From positions 1-48,726 of the forward strand of contig JAJYPY010000004.1 of the NCBI GenBank assembly GCA_021794995.1: a stretch of 48,726 nt of DNA. The letters run 5' to 3'. The notes below the pieces were generated by a model that worked only from the letters and a program-made list of their open reading frames with translations, searched no databases and was not told the origin of the DNA. The DNA is from Actinomycetes bacterium. Lineage in GTDB: Bacteria > Actinomycetota > Acidimicrobiia > Acidimicrobiales > RAAP-2. This document shows positions 1-9,083 of the stretch, piece by piece (position 1 is the stretch's first letter; each line of letters starts with the position of its first letter). The translations under genes were made by a program, and so were the position numbers.

Positions 1-1
1 G

Positions 2-1849
2 CTGGCGACGATGAACGCGACGAGTCTCATCATCGCGTTGCCGGTGATCTTCCGCGGCATCCACCTGAACCCGCTGCAACCGGGGAACTTCCCCTACCTG
101 CTGTGGATCATCATGGGCTACATGCTGGTCTCCGCCGCAGTGGTGGTGACCGTCGGGCGGATCGGCGACATCTTCGGGCGGGTCAAGGTGTACAACCTCG
201 GCTTCGCCTGGTTCACCCTCGGCGCGATCCTGCTGTCGCTGGTGTGGAGCACCGGCTCGACCGGAGCCCTCGAGCTCGTCATCTTGCGGATGTTCCAGGC
301 GATCGGCGGGGCGTTGCTCATGGCGAACTCGGCCGCCATCATCACCGACGCCTTCCCTTCCGAGCAGCTCGGGTTTGCGCTCGGTATCAACATGGTGGCG
401 GCGATCGTCGGCTCCTTCCTCGGCATCATCGCCGGGGGCCTCTTGTCCGAGATCGGTTGGCGCTGGGTCTTCCTCGCCAACGTGCCGTTCGGGGTCTTCG
501 GCACGATCTGGGCGTACGTGAAGCTGAAGGAGATCGGTATCCGCATCAAGGCGCGGATCGACTGGGTCGGCAACATCTCCTTCGCCGGGGGACTGGCCAT
601 GGTCCTCACCGGCATCACTTACGGCATCAAGCCCTACGGGGGCGCCCTCACCGGTTGGGCCGACCCCTTCGTCTTGGAAATGCTCTTCGGTGGCTTGGCG
701 TTGCTCGTCGTCTTCGTCATCGTCGAGACGAAGGTGCACGACCCCATGTTCCGGATGTCGCTCTTCCGCATCCGGGCGTTCTCCGCCGGGAACGCCGCGC
801 AGTTCTTGGGCGCGGTCGGGCGCGGCGGCATGCAGTTCATGCTGATGATCTGGTTCCAGGGCATCTGGCTGCCCCAGCACGGCTACAGCTTCGTCGACAC
901 GCCCTTGTGGGCGGGGATCTACATGATTCCTTGGATGCTCGGCTTCGTCGTCGCCGGACCGGTCTCGGGCAAGCTGTCGGACCGCTACGGCGCCCGGCCA
1001 TTCGCGACGGCCGGCATGCTGCTCTCCGCCGCCATGTACGCGGCGATGATGACCTTCCCGGCCGACTTCGCCTATTGGCCCTTCGCGGCGGTGATCTTCG
1101 TGTCGGGCGTCTCCATGGGACTGTTCGCCTCGCCGAACACCGCCTCGATCATGAACTCCGTCCCCGCTCGCCACCGCGGCGCGGCGTCGGGCATGCGCGT
1201 CACCTTCTCCAACGCCGGGATGCCGCTGTCGATGGGGTTGTTCTTCACCTTGCTCGTTTTCGGCCTCAACGCCAAGGTGCCCACGGCGATGTACCGGGGC
1301 CTCCTCGCCCACGGCATCCCCGCCGCCAAGGCCGCCCAGCTCGCCCACCTGCCCCCCCTCGGCTACATCTTCGCCGCCTTCTTGGGCTACAACCCCCTCA
1401 AGAGCCTCCTCGGACCCTCGGTGCTGTCCCACCTCGCCCCCGGGCGGGCGGCCGACCTCACCGGTCGGTCGTTCTTCCCACAGCTGATCGGCCCGTCGTT
1501 CAAGCACGGCCTGCTGCTCATCTTGGTCTTCGCGGTCGTCATGAGCCTGATCGCGGCGGTTGCCTCGGCGCTGCGGGGCGAGCGTTACGTCCACGAGGAC
1601 GAGGAGTCCCGCGCCCAGAGGGCCGGGCTCGCCGTCGCGGCAGATGGCGTCGTCGCCGGCAACGGTGCCATCGTCGTGTCCGGACACCAGCACGTGCCCG
1701 GGTCGACAGGGCACCGGTCGCGGCCCGGTCGACCGGATCGAGCGGACCGGCACGGCAACGGGTGGGCGCGGCGGGCGAAGACGGATGGGAACGGGGTCGT
1801 CGGATCACCGGAGCGGTCGGGAGACAAGGAGGCAGGCTCGCTATCGTGA
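2..1849 (+). CDS. MFS exporter, DHA2-type, 14 TM (5' truncated)
   Basis: Proton-driven efflux carrier of the major facilitator superfamily in the inner membrane; the substrate cannot be read from sequence. The reading frame is open to the first base of the window. The first visible residues (LATMNATSLIIALPVIF) match the interior of TM1 of drug:H+ antiporter-2 proteins, so the real start lies upstream and the ATG at 11 is probably internal. The loop-2 motif GRIGDIFGRVKVYNLGF and the TM5 antiporter region (GSFLGIIAGGLLSEIGWRWVFLANVPFG) are clear. About 14 hydrophobic segments are visible. A long extracytoplasmic loop lies before the last helix (about residues 420-500), and the C-terminal tail of about 75 residues is polar. 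The stop overlaps the start of the universal stress protein gene (GTGA), so the two are probably co-translated. Confidence 0.9.
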   Translation: MATMNATSLIIALPVIFRGIHLNPLQPGNFPYLLWIIMGYMLVSAAVVVTVGRIGDIFGRVKVYNLGFAWFTLGAILLSLVWSTGSTGALELVILRMFQAIGGALLMANSAAIITDAFPSEQLGFALGINMVAAIVGSFLGIIAGGLLSEIGWRWVFLANVPFGVFGTIWAYVKLKEIGIRIKARIDWVGNISFAGGLAMVLTGITYGIKPYGGALTGWADPFVLEMLFGGLALLVVFVIVETKVHDPMFRMSLFRIRAFSAGNAAQFLGAVGRGGMQFMLMIWFQGIWLPQHGYSFVDTPLWAGIYMIPWMLGFVVAGPVSGKLSDRYGARPFATAGMLLSAAMYAAMMTFPADFAYWPFAAVIFVSGVSMGLFASPNTASIMNSVPARHRGAASGMRVTFSNAGMPLSMGLFFTLLVFGLNAKVPTAMYRGLLAHGIPAAKAAQLAHLPPLGYIFAAFLGYNPLKSLLGPSVLSHLAPGRAADLTGRSFFPQLIGPSFKHGLLLILVFAVVMSLIAAVASALRGERYVHEDEESRAQRAGLAVAADGVVAGNGAIVVSGHQHVPGSTGHRSRPGRPDRADRHGNGWARRAKTDGNGVVGSPERSGDKEAGSLS

Positions 1850-2355
1850 CGGCTCTGCCGGCGACAGCGCCGGGTCCAGAGCCGGGTCCAGAGCAAGCGA
1901 CAGAACCGGCGGCAGAGCTCGTCGAGCACCGAGGTGCCATGGGGATCAGGAGCATCGTCGTCGGGTTCGACGGTTCGGAGACGAGCTGTCGGGCCTTCGC
2001 CATGGCCACCGGCCTGGCCGGCCGGGAGCACGGCTCGGTGCACGCGTGCTTCATCGCCCACCTCCCGGCCGCTGCGGCCCTCGGCGGGTTCGCCGGCCCC
2101 GCGCCCCTCCTCGAGGACCCCGACAGAAACGACGGGCTCGCCGCCTTCGTCACCGAAGAGCTCGCCCGGGCGGGGATCCGGGGCGACTTCACCCACCGCA
2201 GCGGCGAGGTTGCCGCCGAGCTCGAGCGCCTTGCGGCGGCGTACACCGCCGATCTCATCGTCGTCGGGCGCTCCACCCACCCGCACCTGCACCTTGGCGG
2301 CGTCCCGCGCCAGCTGCTCGCGCGGAGCCGGATCCCGGTGCTCGTGGTGCCATAG
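1846..2355 (+). CDS. Universal stress protein (UspA family)
   Basis: Single-domain cytoplasmic UspA-fold protein of 169 residues. The first strand reads IRSIVVGFDGSETSCRAF. The C-terminal ATP-binding type motif is DLIVVGRSTHPHLHLGGVPRQLLARSRIPVLVVP, close to the family's G-2x-G-9x-G(S/T) signature but with Pro-Arg where Ser usually sits, so ATP binding is uncertain. GTG at 1846 overlaps the MFS stop and has AAGGAGG about 13 nt upstream. An alternative ATG at 1939 would remove a 31-residue Pro/Glu-rich leader and leave a domain starting MGIRS, which is the more usual length. Coupling to an exporter suggests a stress or regulatory partner role; this is inference. Confidence 0.85.
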   Translation: MTALPATAPGPEPGPEQATEPAAELVEHRGAMGIRSIVVGFDGSETSCRAFAMATGLAGREHGSVHACFIAHLPAAAALGGFAGPAPLLEDPDRNDGLAAFVTEELARAGIRGDFTHRSGEVAAELERLAAAYTADLIVVGRSTHPHLHLGGVPRQLLARSRIPVLVVP

Positions 2356-2381
2356 GGCGTGGCGCCCGCGGGCGTCGCGCC
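2356..2381. terminator. Stem-loop after the universal stress protein gene
   Basis: Two 12-nt arms, GGCGTGGCGCCC and GGGCGTCGCGCC, pair throughout if two G-U pairs are allowed, separated by GC. It starts at the base after the stop codon, between two converging genes. No U-tract follows, so it is a hairpin-only candidate. Confidence 0.4.
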
Positions 2382-2402
2382 AGTGGGGTCGTGCGCCGCC
2401 CG

Positions 2403-2428
2403 CCCGCGTCGCCCGCCCGCGTCGCCCG
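2403..2428. repeat. Exact 13-bp tandem duplication
   Basis: CCCGCGTCGCCCG occurs twice back to back in the short convergent spacer just before the end of the LysR gene. It is probably a slippage product; no function is evident. Confidence 0.8.
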
Positions 2429-2429
2429 G

Positions 2430-3394
2430 TCAGCTCCACAGCGTCACGTAGATCGGAGGGCGGAACCGGCTGGCCGGCACCGCTCCGTCACTTCGGTGCA
2501 TGCTCTGCATCGCCTCGGGCGTGGTGAGGAACCGCATGAGGGTGGCCACGGCCGGAGATCTGCGCTCGACGGGCAACGCGCTCACGTACCACAGCAGTTG
2601 GACGGGGGTGGAGGCCACGTCGAGGCGGCAAGCACGCCGCGTTCGATGTGCCGGCTCGCGAGGTGGGCGATGGCCGGTGCCACCCCCGCTCCCTGTTCGG
2701 CAGCCGACCACGCTGCGGCTTGGTTCGGGAACACCTGCACCCGGTCGGGCGGGACGTGCAGGTGCGCCATCAGCATGCCGATCTCGCGGTCGGGCTCCAC
2801 TCCGGAGGGGTCCACGAGCCAGTTCTCCGACGCAAGCGCCTGCCAGCGGATCCCCGTCGTGCTCGCCATGCGGTGGCCGGGGGATGCCACGACGATCAGC
2901 CCGTAGCGCATCATCGGTTCGGAGGTCAGCCCTGCCGCCGGCTCCCCGGAGAGATGCGGGCCGAAGCACACGTCAGCGAGGCGGTCGTGGAGGAGCGCGG
3001 CCATCTCCGCCGACTCCGCCACCCCGACGGTGGCTTGCACGTTCGGATTGCGCAGCGTGAAGGCCGCGAGCAGCGGAGGAGCCACGAACTCCGCGAACGT
3101 CGAGGTGGCAGCCACACGGATCCGCGCCGGGGCCCCCTGCGCCTGGCGGATCACCGACTGCCCTTCGGCCGCGAGCCCCACGATCTGAGAGGCGATCGGC
3201 ACGAATCGCTGGCCGCCGGCGCTCAGCACCATCCCGCGGGAGGTCTTGGTGATGAGCGGGTCGCCGAGCTGCTGGCGCAGCGCAGCGAGCGCGCTCGACA
3301 CGGCCGGCTCGCTCACACCCAGGGCATGGGCAGCCGCCTTGACGGACCCGAGCCGGGCGACCAGGACGAACGCTTCCAGCTGCGTCAGCGTCAC
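2430..3394 (-). pseudogene. LysR-family regulator with a 1-base frameshift
   Basis: LysR-type transcriptional regulator divergent from coxMSL, so the likely CO dehydrogenase regulator (inference from position). The N-terminal winged helix is typical: MTLTQLEAFVLVARLGSVKAAAHALGVSEPAVSSALAALRQQLGDPLITKTSRGM, followed by the linker helix and a substrate-binding domain. The first frame breaks off after ERGVLAASTWPPPP (stop at 2582). The missing C-terminus continues in another frame as LDVASTPVQLLWYVSALPVERRSPAVATLMRFLTTPEAMQ down to 2430. Adding one G to the GG at 2624-2625 on the plus strand restores a continuous protein of about 321 residues, the usual LysR length. It could be a sequencing or assembly error in a G-run or a recent real inactivation. 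Start: GTG at 3394. Confidence 0.85.
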
Positions 3395-3435
3395 ACCCCC
3401 AGATGTAGCACCACCACGCCGGCGTGATCGGCGGA

Positions 3436-3471
3436 ATCGGTGCGAGCGGCGGGATCGGTGCGAGCGGCGCG
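3436..3471. repeat. Two tandem 18-bp repeats upstream of lysR
   Basis: Two adjacent copies of ATCGGTGCGAGCGGCGNG at 3436-3453 and 3454-3471, identical over the first 16 bases. They lie between the lysR start and the near-palindrome at 3498, so they may be part of the control region or simple slippage. Confidence 0.75.
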
Positions 3472-3497
3472 GCAGGCGTGACCTGCGGCCGGCGTGG

Positions 3498-3515
3498 GAT
3501 AAGCGATCGGTTATC
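3498..3515. promoter_or_regulatory. 18-bp near-palindrome, candidate operator of lysR/cox
   Basis: GATAAGCGATCGGTTATC matches its reverse complement at 16 of 18 positions. It lies in the 219-bp divergent spacer, 98 nt before coxM and 103 nt from the lysR start. Its size and AT-rich ends suit a dimeric regulator. The T-to-A spacing is not an exact T-N11-A LysR box, so the binding protein is uncertain. Confidence 0.5.
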
Positions 3516-3613
3516 AGTGCGTTGATCGGCTCCTCCCCTCAGACGAAGATGCGATCGGCAGTCGCGATCGCCCGTGGTGGGCGTTCGGACGTGCCCACCG
3601 AGGAGGGTGGAGC

Positions 3614-4489
3614 ATGCAGGTACCGGCGCCCTTCGAGTACCAGCGGGCGGGAAGCGTCGACGAGGCCATCGCCCTCCTGGCCCGCAGCGGGGGAGATGCG
3701 CGGCTCGTCGCGGGCGGTCACAGCCTGCTGCCGATGATGAAGCTGCGCCTGGCGCGGCCCGAGACGCTTGTGGACATCAACGGCCTCTCGGACCTGGAGT
3801 ACGTCAAGGTGGACGGCGACGAGATCGCAATCGGCGCGATGACGCGCCACGTCGGCGTGCTCGAGTCAGCGGTCCTCGCCGAGCACTACCGGATCTTTGC
3901 CGAGGCGGAGCGGGTCATCGCGGACCCCCTGGTCCGAAACCGCGGCACGGTCGGCGGCTCGCTCTGCCAGGCGGATCCCTCCGAAGACCTGTCCGCGGTG
4001 TTCGCCGCGCTGAAGGGCCGGGCCGTGATCCGCTCGGCGTCGGGGACCCGCTCGGTCGACCTCCGAGCGTTCCACCTCGGCCCCTACGAGACGGTCGTTG
4101 GTGACGCGGAGATCGTCGTCGAGGTGCGCGTCCCGATTCGGCCCCACACCGGCAGCGCCTACGAGAAGGTCGAACGGCGCGCCGGAGACTGGTCCGTCGC
4201 GGCGGCCGGTGCCTTCGTCCAGCTGCGCGGCGACACGATCGACGACGTCGGGATCGGGATGACGGCCGTGGGGGCAGCGCACTTCACCTGTGAGGAGGCC
4301 GAGGACTCCTTGAGGGGTGGGCCGGTCTCGCCGGAGGCGATCGACGAGGCCGCCCGGATCTGCGGTCAGCGCTGCAACCCGTCGGCGGACCAACGGGGCC
4401 CCGTCGACTACAAGCGCCACCTGGTCAGCGTGCTCGTGGCCCGCGCGCTCACCAGATCCGTCGCCCGGGCCAGAGGGGAGGCTGCCTGA
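3614..4489 (+). CDS. coxM: Carbon monoxide dehydrogenase medium (FAD) subunit CoxM
   Basis: FAD-binding subunit of the aerobic molybdenum-copper CO dehydrogenase. It takes electrons from the two [2Fe-2S] clusters of CoxS and passes them to the respiratory chain. At 291 residues it has the usual CoxM length. The two FAD-contact motifs are present: AGGHS (33-37) and GTVGGS (111-116, inside [19 protein letters not shown]). The C-terminal CODH flavoprotein domain runs from about residue 175. ATG at 3614 follows a purine-rich site, GAGGAGGG. The stop overlaps the coxS start (TGATG). The order M-S-L is that of form I clusters. Confidence 0.96.
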   Translation: MQVPAPFEYQRAGSVDEAIALLARSGGDARLVAGGHSLLPMMKLRLARPETLVDINGLSDLEYVKVDGDEIAIGAMTRHVGVLESAVLAEHYRIFAEAERVIADPLVRNRGTVGGSLCQADPSEDLSAVFAALKGRAVIRSASGTRSVDLRAFHLGPYETVVGDAEIVVEVRVPIRPHTGSAYEKVERRAGDWSVAAAGAFVQLRGDTIDDVGIGMTAVGAAHFTCEEAEDSLRGGPVSPEAIDEAARICGQRCNPSADQRGPVDYKRHLVSVLVARALTRSVARARGEAA

Positions 4490-4977
4490 TGCGCGTCACG
4501 TTGACCGTCAACGGAGCAGAGACGACCGCCGACGTCGAGCCCCGGCTGCTGCTCGTCCACTACCTGCGTGACGTCCTCGGCCTCACCGGGACGCACTGGG
4601 GGTGCGACACCTCGAACTGCGGCGCCTGCACGGTATGGCTGGACGGGGTGCCGATCAAGAGCTGCACGACGCTGGCCGCCATGGCCGATGGCCACGAGGT
4701 CCGCACGGTGGAGGGACTGGCGAGCGAGGACGGCCTGGACCCCGTCCAGCAGGGGTTCGTCGAGGAGCACGGCTTGCAGTGCGGCTTCTGCACGCCCGGG
4801 ATGATGATGACGGCCCGGGCGCTCCTCGACCGCATCCCCGATCCCGACGAGGCCACGATCCGAGAGGCGATCTCTGGGAACCTGTGCCGCTGCACGGGCT
4901 ACGAGAACATCGTCCGGGCGATCCGCTGGGCCGCCCGGCACGAGGCGGAGCGCACGAGCGAGGAGGCCGCCGTATGA
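4489..4977 (+). CDS. coxS: Carbon monoxide dehydrogenase small (2x[2Fe-2S]) subunit CoxS
   Basis: Electron-transfer subunit of CO dehydrogenase, 162 residues. The plant-ferredoxin-type cluster is bound by Cys39, Cys44, Cys47 and Cys59 ([12 protein letters not shown]...C). The second cluster, in the helical C-terminal domain, is bound by Cys98, Cys101, Cys133 and Cys135 (QCGFC and [10 protein letters not shown]). All eight ligands are intact. The gene starts inside the coxM stop and ends inside the coxL start (ATGA), so the three subunits are translationally coupled, in keeping with the (LMS)2 enzyme. Confidence 0.97.
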   Translation: MRVTLTVNGAETTADVEPRLLLVHYLRDVLGLTGTHWGCDTSNCGACTVWLDGVPIKSCTTLAAMADGHEVRTVEGLASEDGLDPVQQGFVEEHGLQCGFCTPGMMMTARALLDRIPDPDEATIREAISGNLCRCTGYENIVRAIRWAARHEAERTSEEAAV

Positions 4978-7409
4978 CCACGACCGATATGCCAGCCGCC
5001 CCGTCCTCGGACACCGTCCCGCGCAGCCCGGCGGGCAACCCGTTGGGCTTCGGGCACATGCTCCGAAAGGAGGATGCCCGCTTCGTCCGAGGTCAGGGCC
5101 ACTACGTCGACGACGTCCGCCTTCCCGGCATGCTGCACGGTGCGATCCTGCGAAGCTCCTACGCCCACGCGCGCGTCGTGTCGATCGACACCAGCGCCGC
5201 CGAGGCGCACCCCAAGGTGAAGGCGGTCATCACGGGCAAGATCCTCGAGACCCTGAACCTCGCGTGGATGCCGACGCTCTCCGGTGACGTCACGGCGGTG
5301 CTGGCCACCGACAAGGTGCGGTTCCATGGCCAAGAGGTCGCCTTCGTGGTGGCCGAGGACGAGTACTCGGCCCGCGACGCCCTCGAGCTCATCGAGGTGG
5401 AGTACGAACCGCTCCCGGCGGTGGTCGACGCCACGCACGCGCTCGATCCGGACGCGCCGATCATCCGCGACGACCTCGAGGGTCGTACGGACAACAAGAT
5501 CTACGACTGGGAAGCCGGCGACGAGGCGGCGTGTGACGAGGCATTCGCCAAGGCCGACGTCGTCGTGGCCGAGGACCTCGTCTATCCGCGGGTGCACCCC
5601 GCCCCGATGGAGACGTGCGGGGCCGTGGCGCACATGGACAAGGTCACCGGCAAGCTGACCATCTGGACCACCACCCAGGCGCCGCACGCCCACCGCACGG
5701 TGTACGCGCTCGTGGCCGGCCTCCCCGAGCACAAGATCCAGGTCATCTCCCCCGACATCGGCGGCGGGTTCGGCAACAAGGTGGGCATCTACCCCGGCTA
5801 CGTGCTCGCCATCGTGGGGTCGATCGTCACCGGCGCCCCCGTCAAGTGGATGGAGGACCGTTCGGAGAACCTCATGTCCACGTCGTTCGCCCGCGACTAC
5901 CACATGCACGGGGAGATCGCCGCCACCAAGGACGGCAAGATCCTCGCGCTCCGGGTGCGTGTGCTGGCCGACCACGGCGCGTTCAACGGGGTGGCGCAGC
6001 CCACCAAGTTCCCCGCCGGGTTCTTCCACATCTTCACCGGCTCCTACGACTACCCGGCGGCCCATTGCAAGGTCACTGCCGTCTACACGAACAAGGCGCT
6101 GGGCGGGGTCGCCTACGCGTGCTCCTTCCGCATCACCGAAGCCGTGTACCTCGTCGAACGGATGGTCAACTGCCTGGCCTTCGAGCTCAAGCAGGACCCG
6201 GCCGAGCTGCGCATGAAGAACCTCTTGCGCCCCGAGCAGTTCCCCTACATGTCCCCGACCGGCTGGGAGTACGACTCGGGCGACTATCCACGGGCGCTGC
6301 GCGAGGCCATGCGCATCGCCGGCTACGAGGAGCTGCGCCGCGAGCAGGCTTCACGGCGTGCCGCCGCGGCGCAACCGGGGGCCGACCCGACCGCTCCGCT
6401 GATGGGCATCGGCCTCTCGTTCTTCACCGAAGGCGTCGGGGCCGGCCCGCGCAAGCACATGGACATCCTCGGCCTCGGCATGGCCGACGGCTGCGAGCTC
6501 CGCATCCACCCGACCGGCAAGGCCCAGTTGCGCCTCAGCGTCCAGACCCAGGGCCAGGGCCACGAGACGACCTTCGCCCAGATCGTCTCGCACGTGATCG
6601 GCCTTCCCCCCGAAGACATCGAGGTGATCCACGGCGACACCGACAACACCCCCTTCGGGCTCGGCACGTACGGATCCCGCTCGACGCCCGTGTCGGGCGC
6701 GGCCGCCGCGGTGGCCGCGCAGCGGATCAAGGACAAAGCCCGTGTGATCGCGGCGGCAGCCCTCGAGTGCTCGGTGGACGACCTCGAGTGGGAGCACGGT
6801 CGCTGGTTCGTGAGGGGCGACCCGACGCAGGGCAAGACCATCGCAGAGCTCGCGATGATCGCCCATGGCAGCCTCGAGCTCCCCGAGGGGGTCGAGGGGC
6901 ACCTCGACGCGTCGGTCGTCTACAACCCGCCCAACCTGACGTATCCCTTCGGCGCCTACATCTGCGTGGTCGACGTCGATCCCCAGACCGGTCAGGTCAA
7001 GGTCCGCAGGTTCATCGCCGTTGACGACTGCGGCCCCCGCATCAACCCGATGATCGTGGAGGGCCAGATCCACGGGGGCCTGGCGGACGGGATCGGGATG
7101 GCGTTGATGGAAGTCATCGCGTTCGACCGTGACGGCAACAACCTCGGTGGATCGTTCATGGATTACCTGCTGCCGACGTCGATGGAGTGCCCGAGCTGGG
7201 AGCTGGGACAGACGGTCACCCCGTCGCCCCACCATCCGATCGGCGTGAAGGGCGTCGGGGAGTCGGCCACCGTCGGATCTCCGCCGGCGGTGGTGAACGC
7301 CGTCCTCGACGCGCTCCAGGTCCGCTCGGCGGACATGCCGTTCACCCCGGCGATGACCTGGCGCGCCTTGGAGGGGCGTCCCATGCGGCCCGACCTCGCG
7401 ATCGAGTAG
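4974..7409 (+). CDS. coxL: Form I carbon monoxide dehydrogenase large subunit CoxL
   Basis: Catalytic Mo-Cu subunit that oxidises CO with water to CO2, two protons and two electrons. The product has 811 residues. The diagnostic active-site loop is AYACSFR at 380-386 (6111-6131), which fits the form I pattern AYxCSFR; form II enzymes have AYRGAGR. Cys383 would be the Cu ligand. The molybdopterin-cytosine dinucleotide region includes [10 protein letters not shown] (260-269). The C-terminal [18 protein letters not shown] places its Glu at residue 763, the same number as the catalytic Glu in Oligotropha CoxL. The ATG at 4974 overlaps the coxS stop. This is a bona fide CO oxidiser call rather than a generic xanthine-dehydrogenase-like one. 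Confidence 0.96.
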   Translation: MTTTDMPAAPSSDTVPRSPAGNPLGFGHMLRKEDARFVRGQGHYVDDVRLPGMLHGAILRSSYAHARVVSIDTSAAEAHPKVKAVITGKILETLNLAWMPTLSGDVTAVLATDKVRFHGQEVAFVVAEDEYSARDALELIEVEYEPLPAVVDATHALDPDAPIIRDDLEGRTDNKIYDWEAGDEAACDEAFAKADVVVAEDLVYPRVHPAPMETCGAVAHMDKVTGKLTIWTTTQAPHAHRTVYALVAGLPEHKIQVISPDIGGGFGNKVGIYPGYVLAIVGSIVTGAPVKWMEDRSENLMSTSFARDYHMHGEIAATKDGKILALRVRVLADHGAFNGVAQPTKFPAGFFHIFTGSYDYPAAHCKVTAVYTNKALGGVAYACSFRITEAVYLVERMVNCLAFELKQDPAELRMKNLLRPEQFPYMSPTGWEYDSGDYPRALREAMRIAGYEELRREQASRRAAAAQPGADPTAPLMGIGLSFFTEGVGAGPRKHMDILGLGMADGCELRIHPTGKAQLRLSVQTQGQGHETTFAQIVSHVIGLPPEDIEVIHGDTDNTPFGLGTYGSRSTPVSGAAAAVAAQRIKDKARVIAAAALECSVDDLEWEHGRWFVRGDPTQGKTIAELAMIAHGSLELPEGVEGHLDASVVYNPPNLTYPFGAYICVVDVDPQTGQVKVRRFIAVDDCGPRINPMIVEGQIHGGLADGIGMALMEVIAFDRDGNNLGGSFMDYLLPTSMECPSWELGQTVTPSPHHPIGVKGVGESATVGSPPAVVNAVLDALQVRSADMPFTPAMTWRALEGRPMRPDLAIE

Positions 7410-7419
7410 CGGTGCAGGC

Positions 7420-8196
7420 ATGATTCGCCAGGATCTCTCCGGCCGTTCGGGTGCGCTGCGAGGGTCGAGGGTGCCGTTCGTCCATGCCCGGGTGGTCTGG
7501 GCAGAGCCCCCAACGTCGGCCAAGCCAGGAGACGAGGCGATCGTTCTCGCAGACGGCGCCATCGAGGGGTTCGTCGGAGGCGAGTGCGCCGAGGACGCCG
7601 TGCGCCGCCACTGCCTCGACATCCTCCCCTCGGGCGAGGCGGTGCTCCTTCGCATCACCCCGAGGGAGGAGCCCGACCAGCCGGGCAAGCGGGTGGCGTA
7701 CAACCCGTGCCTGTCGGGTGGCGCGCTCGAGGTCTTCTTGGAGCCCTCGCGGCCCGCTCCCCTTGTCCATGTCGTCGGCGATGCGCCCATCGCAGCAGCG
7801 CTCTTCGCGCTCGGCCGCCCGCTCGGCTACGAGGTGTCGGCCTGGGAGGGCGCGGTGGATCCGGGGGCCTCCGCCGTGGTGGTTGCCTCCCACGGCAAGG
7901 GCGAGGAGGAGCCCCTGGTGGCGGCGCTCGAGGCCGGCGTTCCCTACGTGGGCCTGGTCGCCAGTCGGACGAGGGGTGGCGCTGTGGTCGCGGCGCTGCC
8001 GGTGGGCGACGACCTCAAGGCACGTGTCCATACCCCGGCCGGGCTCGACATCGGCGCCGCGACGGCCGAGGAGGTCGCCCTCTCCATCCTGGCCGAGATC
8101 GTGGGCGCGCTGCCGAGACTTCCCCACGGCGACCGGCCCCTCGTGACGGAGGTGTGCGCCGAGCACTGCCACGTCCAGGCCGCGCCCGCGCGTTGA
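7420..8196 (+). CDS. XdhC/CoxI-family maturation protein (CoxF-like)
   Basis: Probable CO dehydrogenase maturation factor of the XdhC family, 258 residues. XdhC proteins bind the molybdenum cofactor and help deliver its sulfurated form. The N-terminal domain contains ARVVWAEPPTSAKPGDEAIVLADGAIEGFVGGECAEDAVRRH, matching the XdhC_CoxI domain. A Rossmann-like C-terminal half begins at PAPLVHVVGDAPIAAALFALG and contains VVVASHGKGEEEPLVAALEAGVPYVGLVASRTRG. The tail VCAEHCHV has two Cys-His pairs that could bind metal. It sits 10 nt after coxL and before coxD. In Oligotropha the corresponding gene (coxF) follows coxE, so the order differs here. Which Oligotropha paralogue (CoxF or CoxI) it matches is not settled. 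Confidence 0.88.
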   Translation: MIRQDLSGRSGALRGSRVPFVHARVVWAEPPTSAKPGDEAIVLADGAIEGFVGGECAEDAVRRHCLDILPSGEAVLLRITPREEPDQPGKRVAYNPCLSGGALEVFLEPSRPAPLVHVVGDAPIAAALFALGRPLGYEVSAWEGAVDPGASAVVVASHGKGEEEPLVAALEAGVPYVGLVASRTRGGAVVAALPVGDDLKARVHTPAGLDIGAATAEEVALSILAEIVGALPRLPHGDRPLVTEVCAEHCHVQAAPAR

Positions 8197-9083
8197 CCTC
8201 GGTCGCGGATCTGGTCCCCTCCGTCGGCGCGCTGCGCGCCGCCCTCGACGACGTGGGCTATCTCGCCGACGAGGGCATCGCCACCGCGCTGTTCTGCGCG
8301 GTCCGGCTGCCCCAGCCACTCCTCTTGGAGGGTGAGCCTGGGGTCGGCAAGACCGAGGCCGCCAAGGCCTTGGCGGACGTGCTGGACACGCCGCTCATCC
8401 GGCTGCAGTGCTACGAGGGCATCGACGCCGCCGAAGCGCTCTACGAGTGGAACTTCCCCCGCCAGATGCTCGCCATCAAGGTCGCCGAATCGGCCGGCAG
8501 CTCGGTCAGCGAGGAGGACCTGTTCGGCCGGGAGTACCTGATCGGACGCCCGCTCCTGCGTGCCGTCGAGCACCCGGGACCCCGCCCGGCGGTCCTGCTG
8601 ATCGACGAGATCGACCGGGCCGACGACGAGTTCGAGGCGTTCCTCCTCGAACTTCTGGGCGAGGGCAGCGTGACCATCCCCGAGCTCGGGACGATCCGCG
8701 CCACGCACACGCCGGTCGTCATCCTCACCTCCAACCGGACCCGAGACCTGCACGACGCGCTCAAGCGGCGGTGCCTGTACCACTGGATCGACTTTCCCAG
8801 CACGGAGCGGACCACGGCGATCATCCGCAGACGCGTCCCGGGCGCCACCGAGAGCGTGGCCTCCCAGGTCGCCGCAGCGGTCCGGCGGCTGCGGGCGCTC
8901 GATGTCCAGAAGGTCCCCGGAGTGGCCGAGGCCATCAACTGGGTACGGGCGCTGGAGCTGCTCGGGCTGCCGGTCCTCGACGAAGCGGCGGTGGCGATGA
9001 CGATCGGCTCGGTGCTCAAGTACCGCGAGGATCTCGAGCTCGCGTTGGAACGAGGATCGGTCTGGGTCGCCGGACCGGCATGA
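8193..9083 (+). CDS. coxD: AAA+ ATPase CoxD (MoxR family)
   Basis: MoxR-type AAA+ chaperone that, in Oligotropha, drives sulfuration and copper insertion at the CoxL cluster together with CoxE and CoxF. It has 296 residues, the size of known CoxD. Walker A is GEPGVGKT (47-54). Walker B is VLLIDEIDRADDEFEAFLLELL, followed by a sensor-1 stretch VVILTSNRTRDLHDALKRRCLYHWIDFP. The start is taken as TTG at 8193, which overlaps the upstream stop (TTGA) and puts the N-terminus at the expected distance from Walker A. No better ATG/GTG is present in frame nearby. The stop overlaps the coxE start. Confidence 0.92.
   Translation: MTSVADLVPSVGALRAALDDVGYLADEGIATALFCAVRLPQPLLLEGEPGVGKTEAAKALADVLDTPLIRLQCYEGIDAAEALYEWNFPRQMLAIKVAESAGSSVSEEDLFGREYLIGRPLLRAVEHPGPRPAVLLIDEIDRADDEFEAFLLELLGEGSVTIPELGTIRATHTPVVILTSNRTRDLHDALKRRCLYHWIDFPSTERTTAIIRRRVPGATESVASQVAAAVRRLRALDVQKVPGVAEAINWVRALELLGLPVLDEAAVAMTIGSVLKYREDLELALERGSVWVAGPA

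Noticed and set aside
1539-2439. Minus-strand open frames opposite the MFS end and the universal stress protein
   Set aside because: They are low-complexity Arg/Pro/Ser translations opposite two well-supported genes.
4899-6065. 388-codon open frame on the minus strand inside coxL
   Set aside because: It is the antisense shadow of a clear coxS/coxL reading; the translation is Val/Arg/Gly/His-rich with no motif. High GC removes stop codons from the antisense frames.
4974-7409. Possibility that CoxL is a form II or generic xanthine-dehydrogenase-like protein
   Set aside because: Form II has AYRGAGR in the loop; this protein has AYACSFR with Cys383, and the M-S-L order is that of form I.
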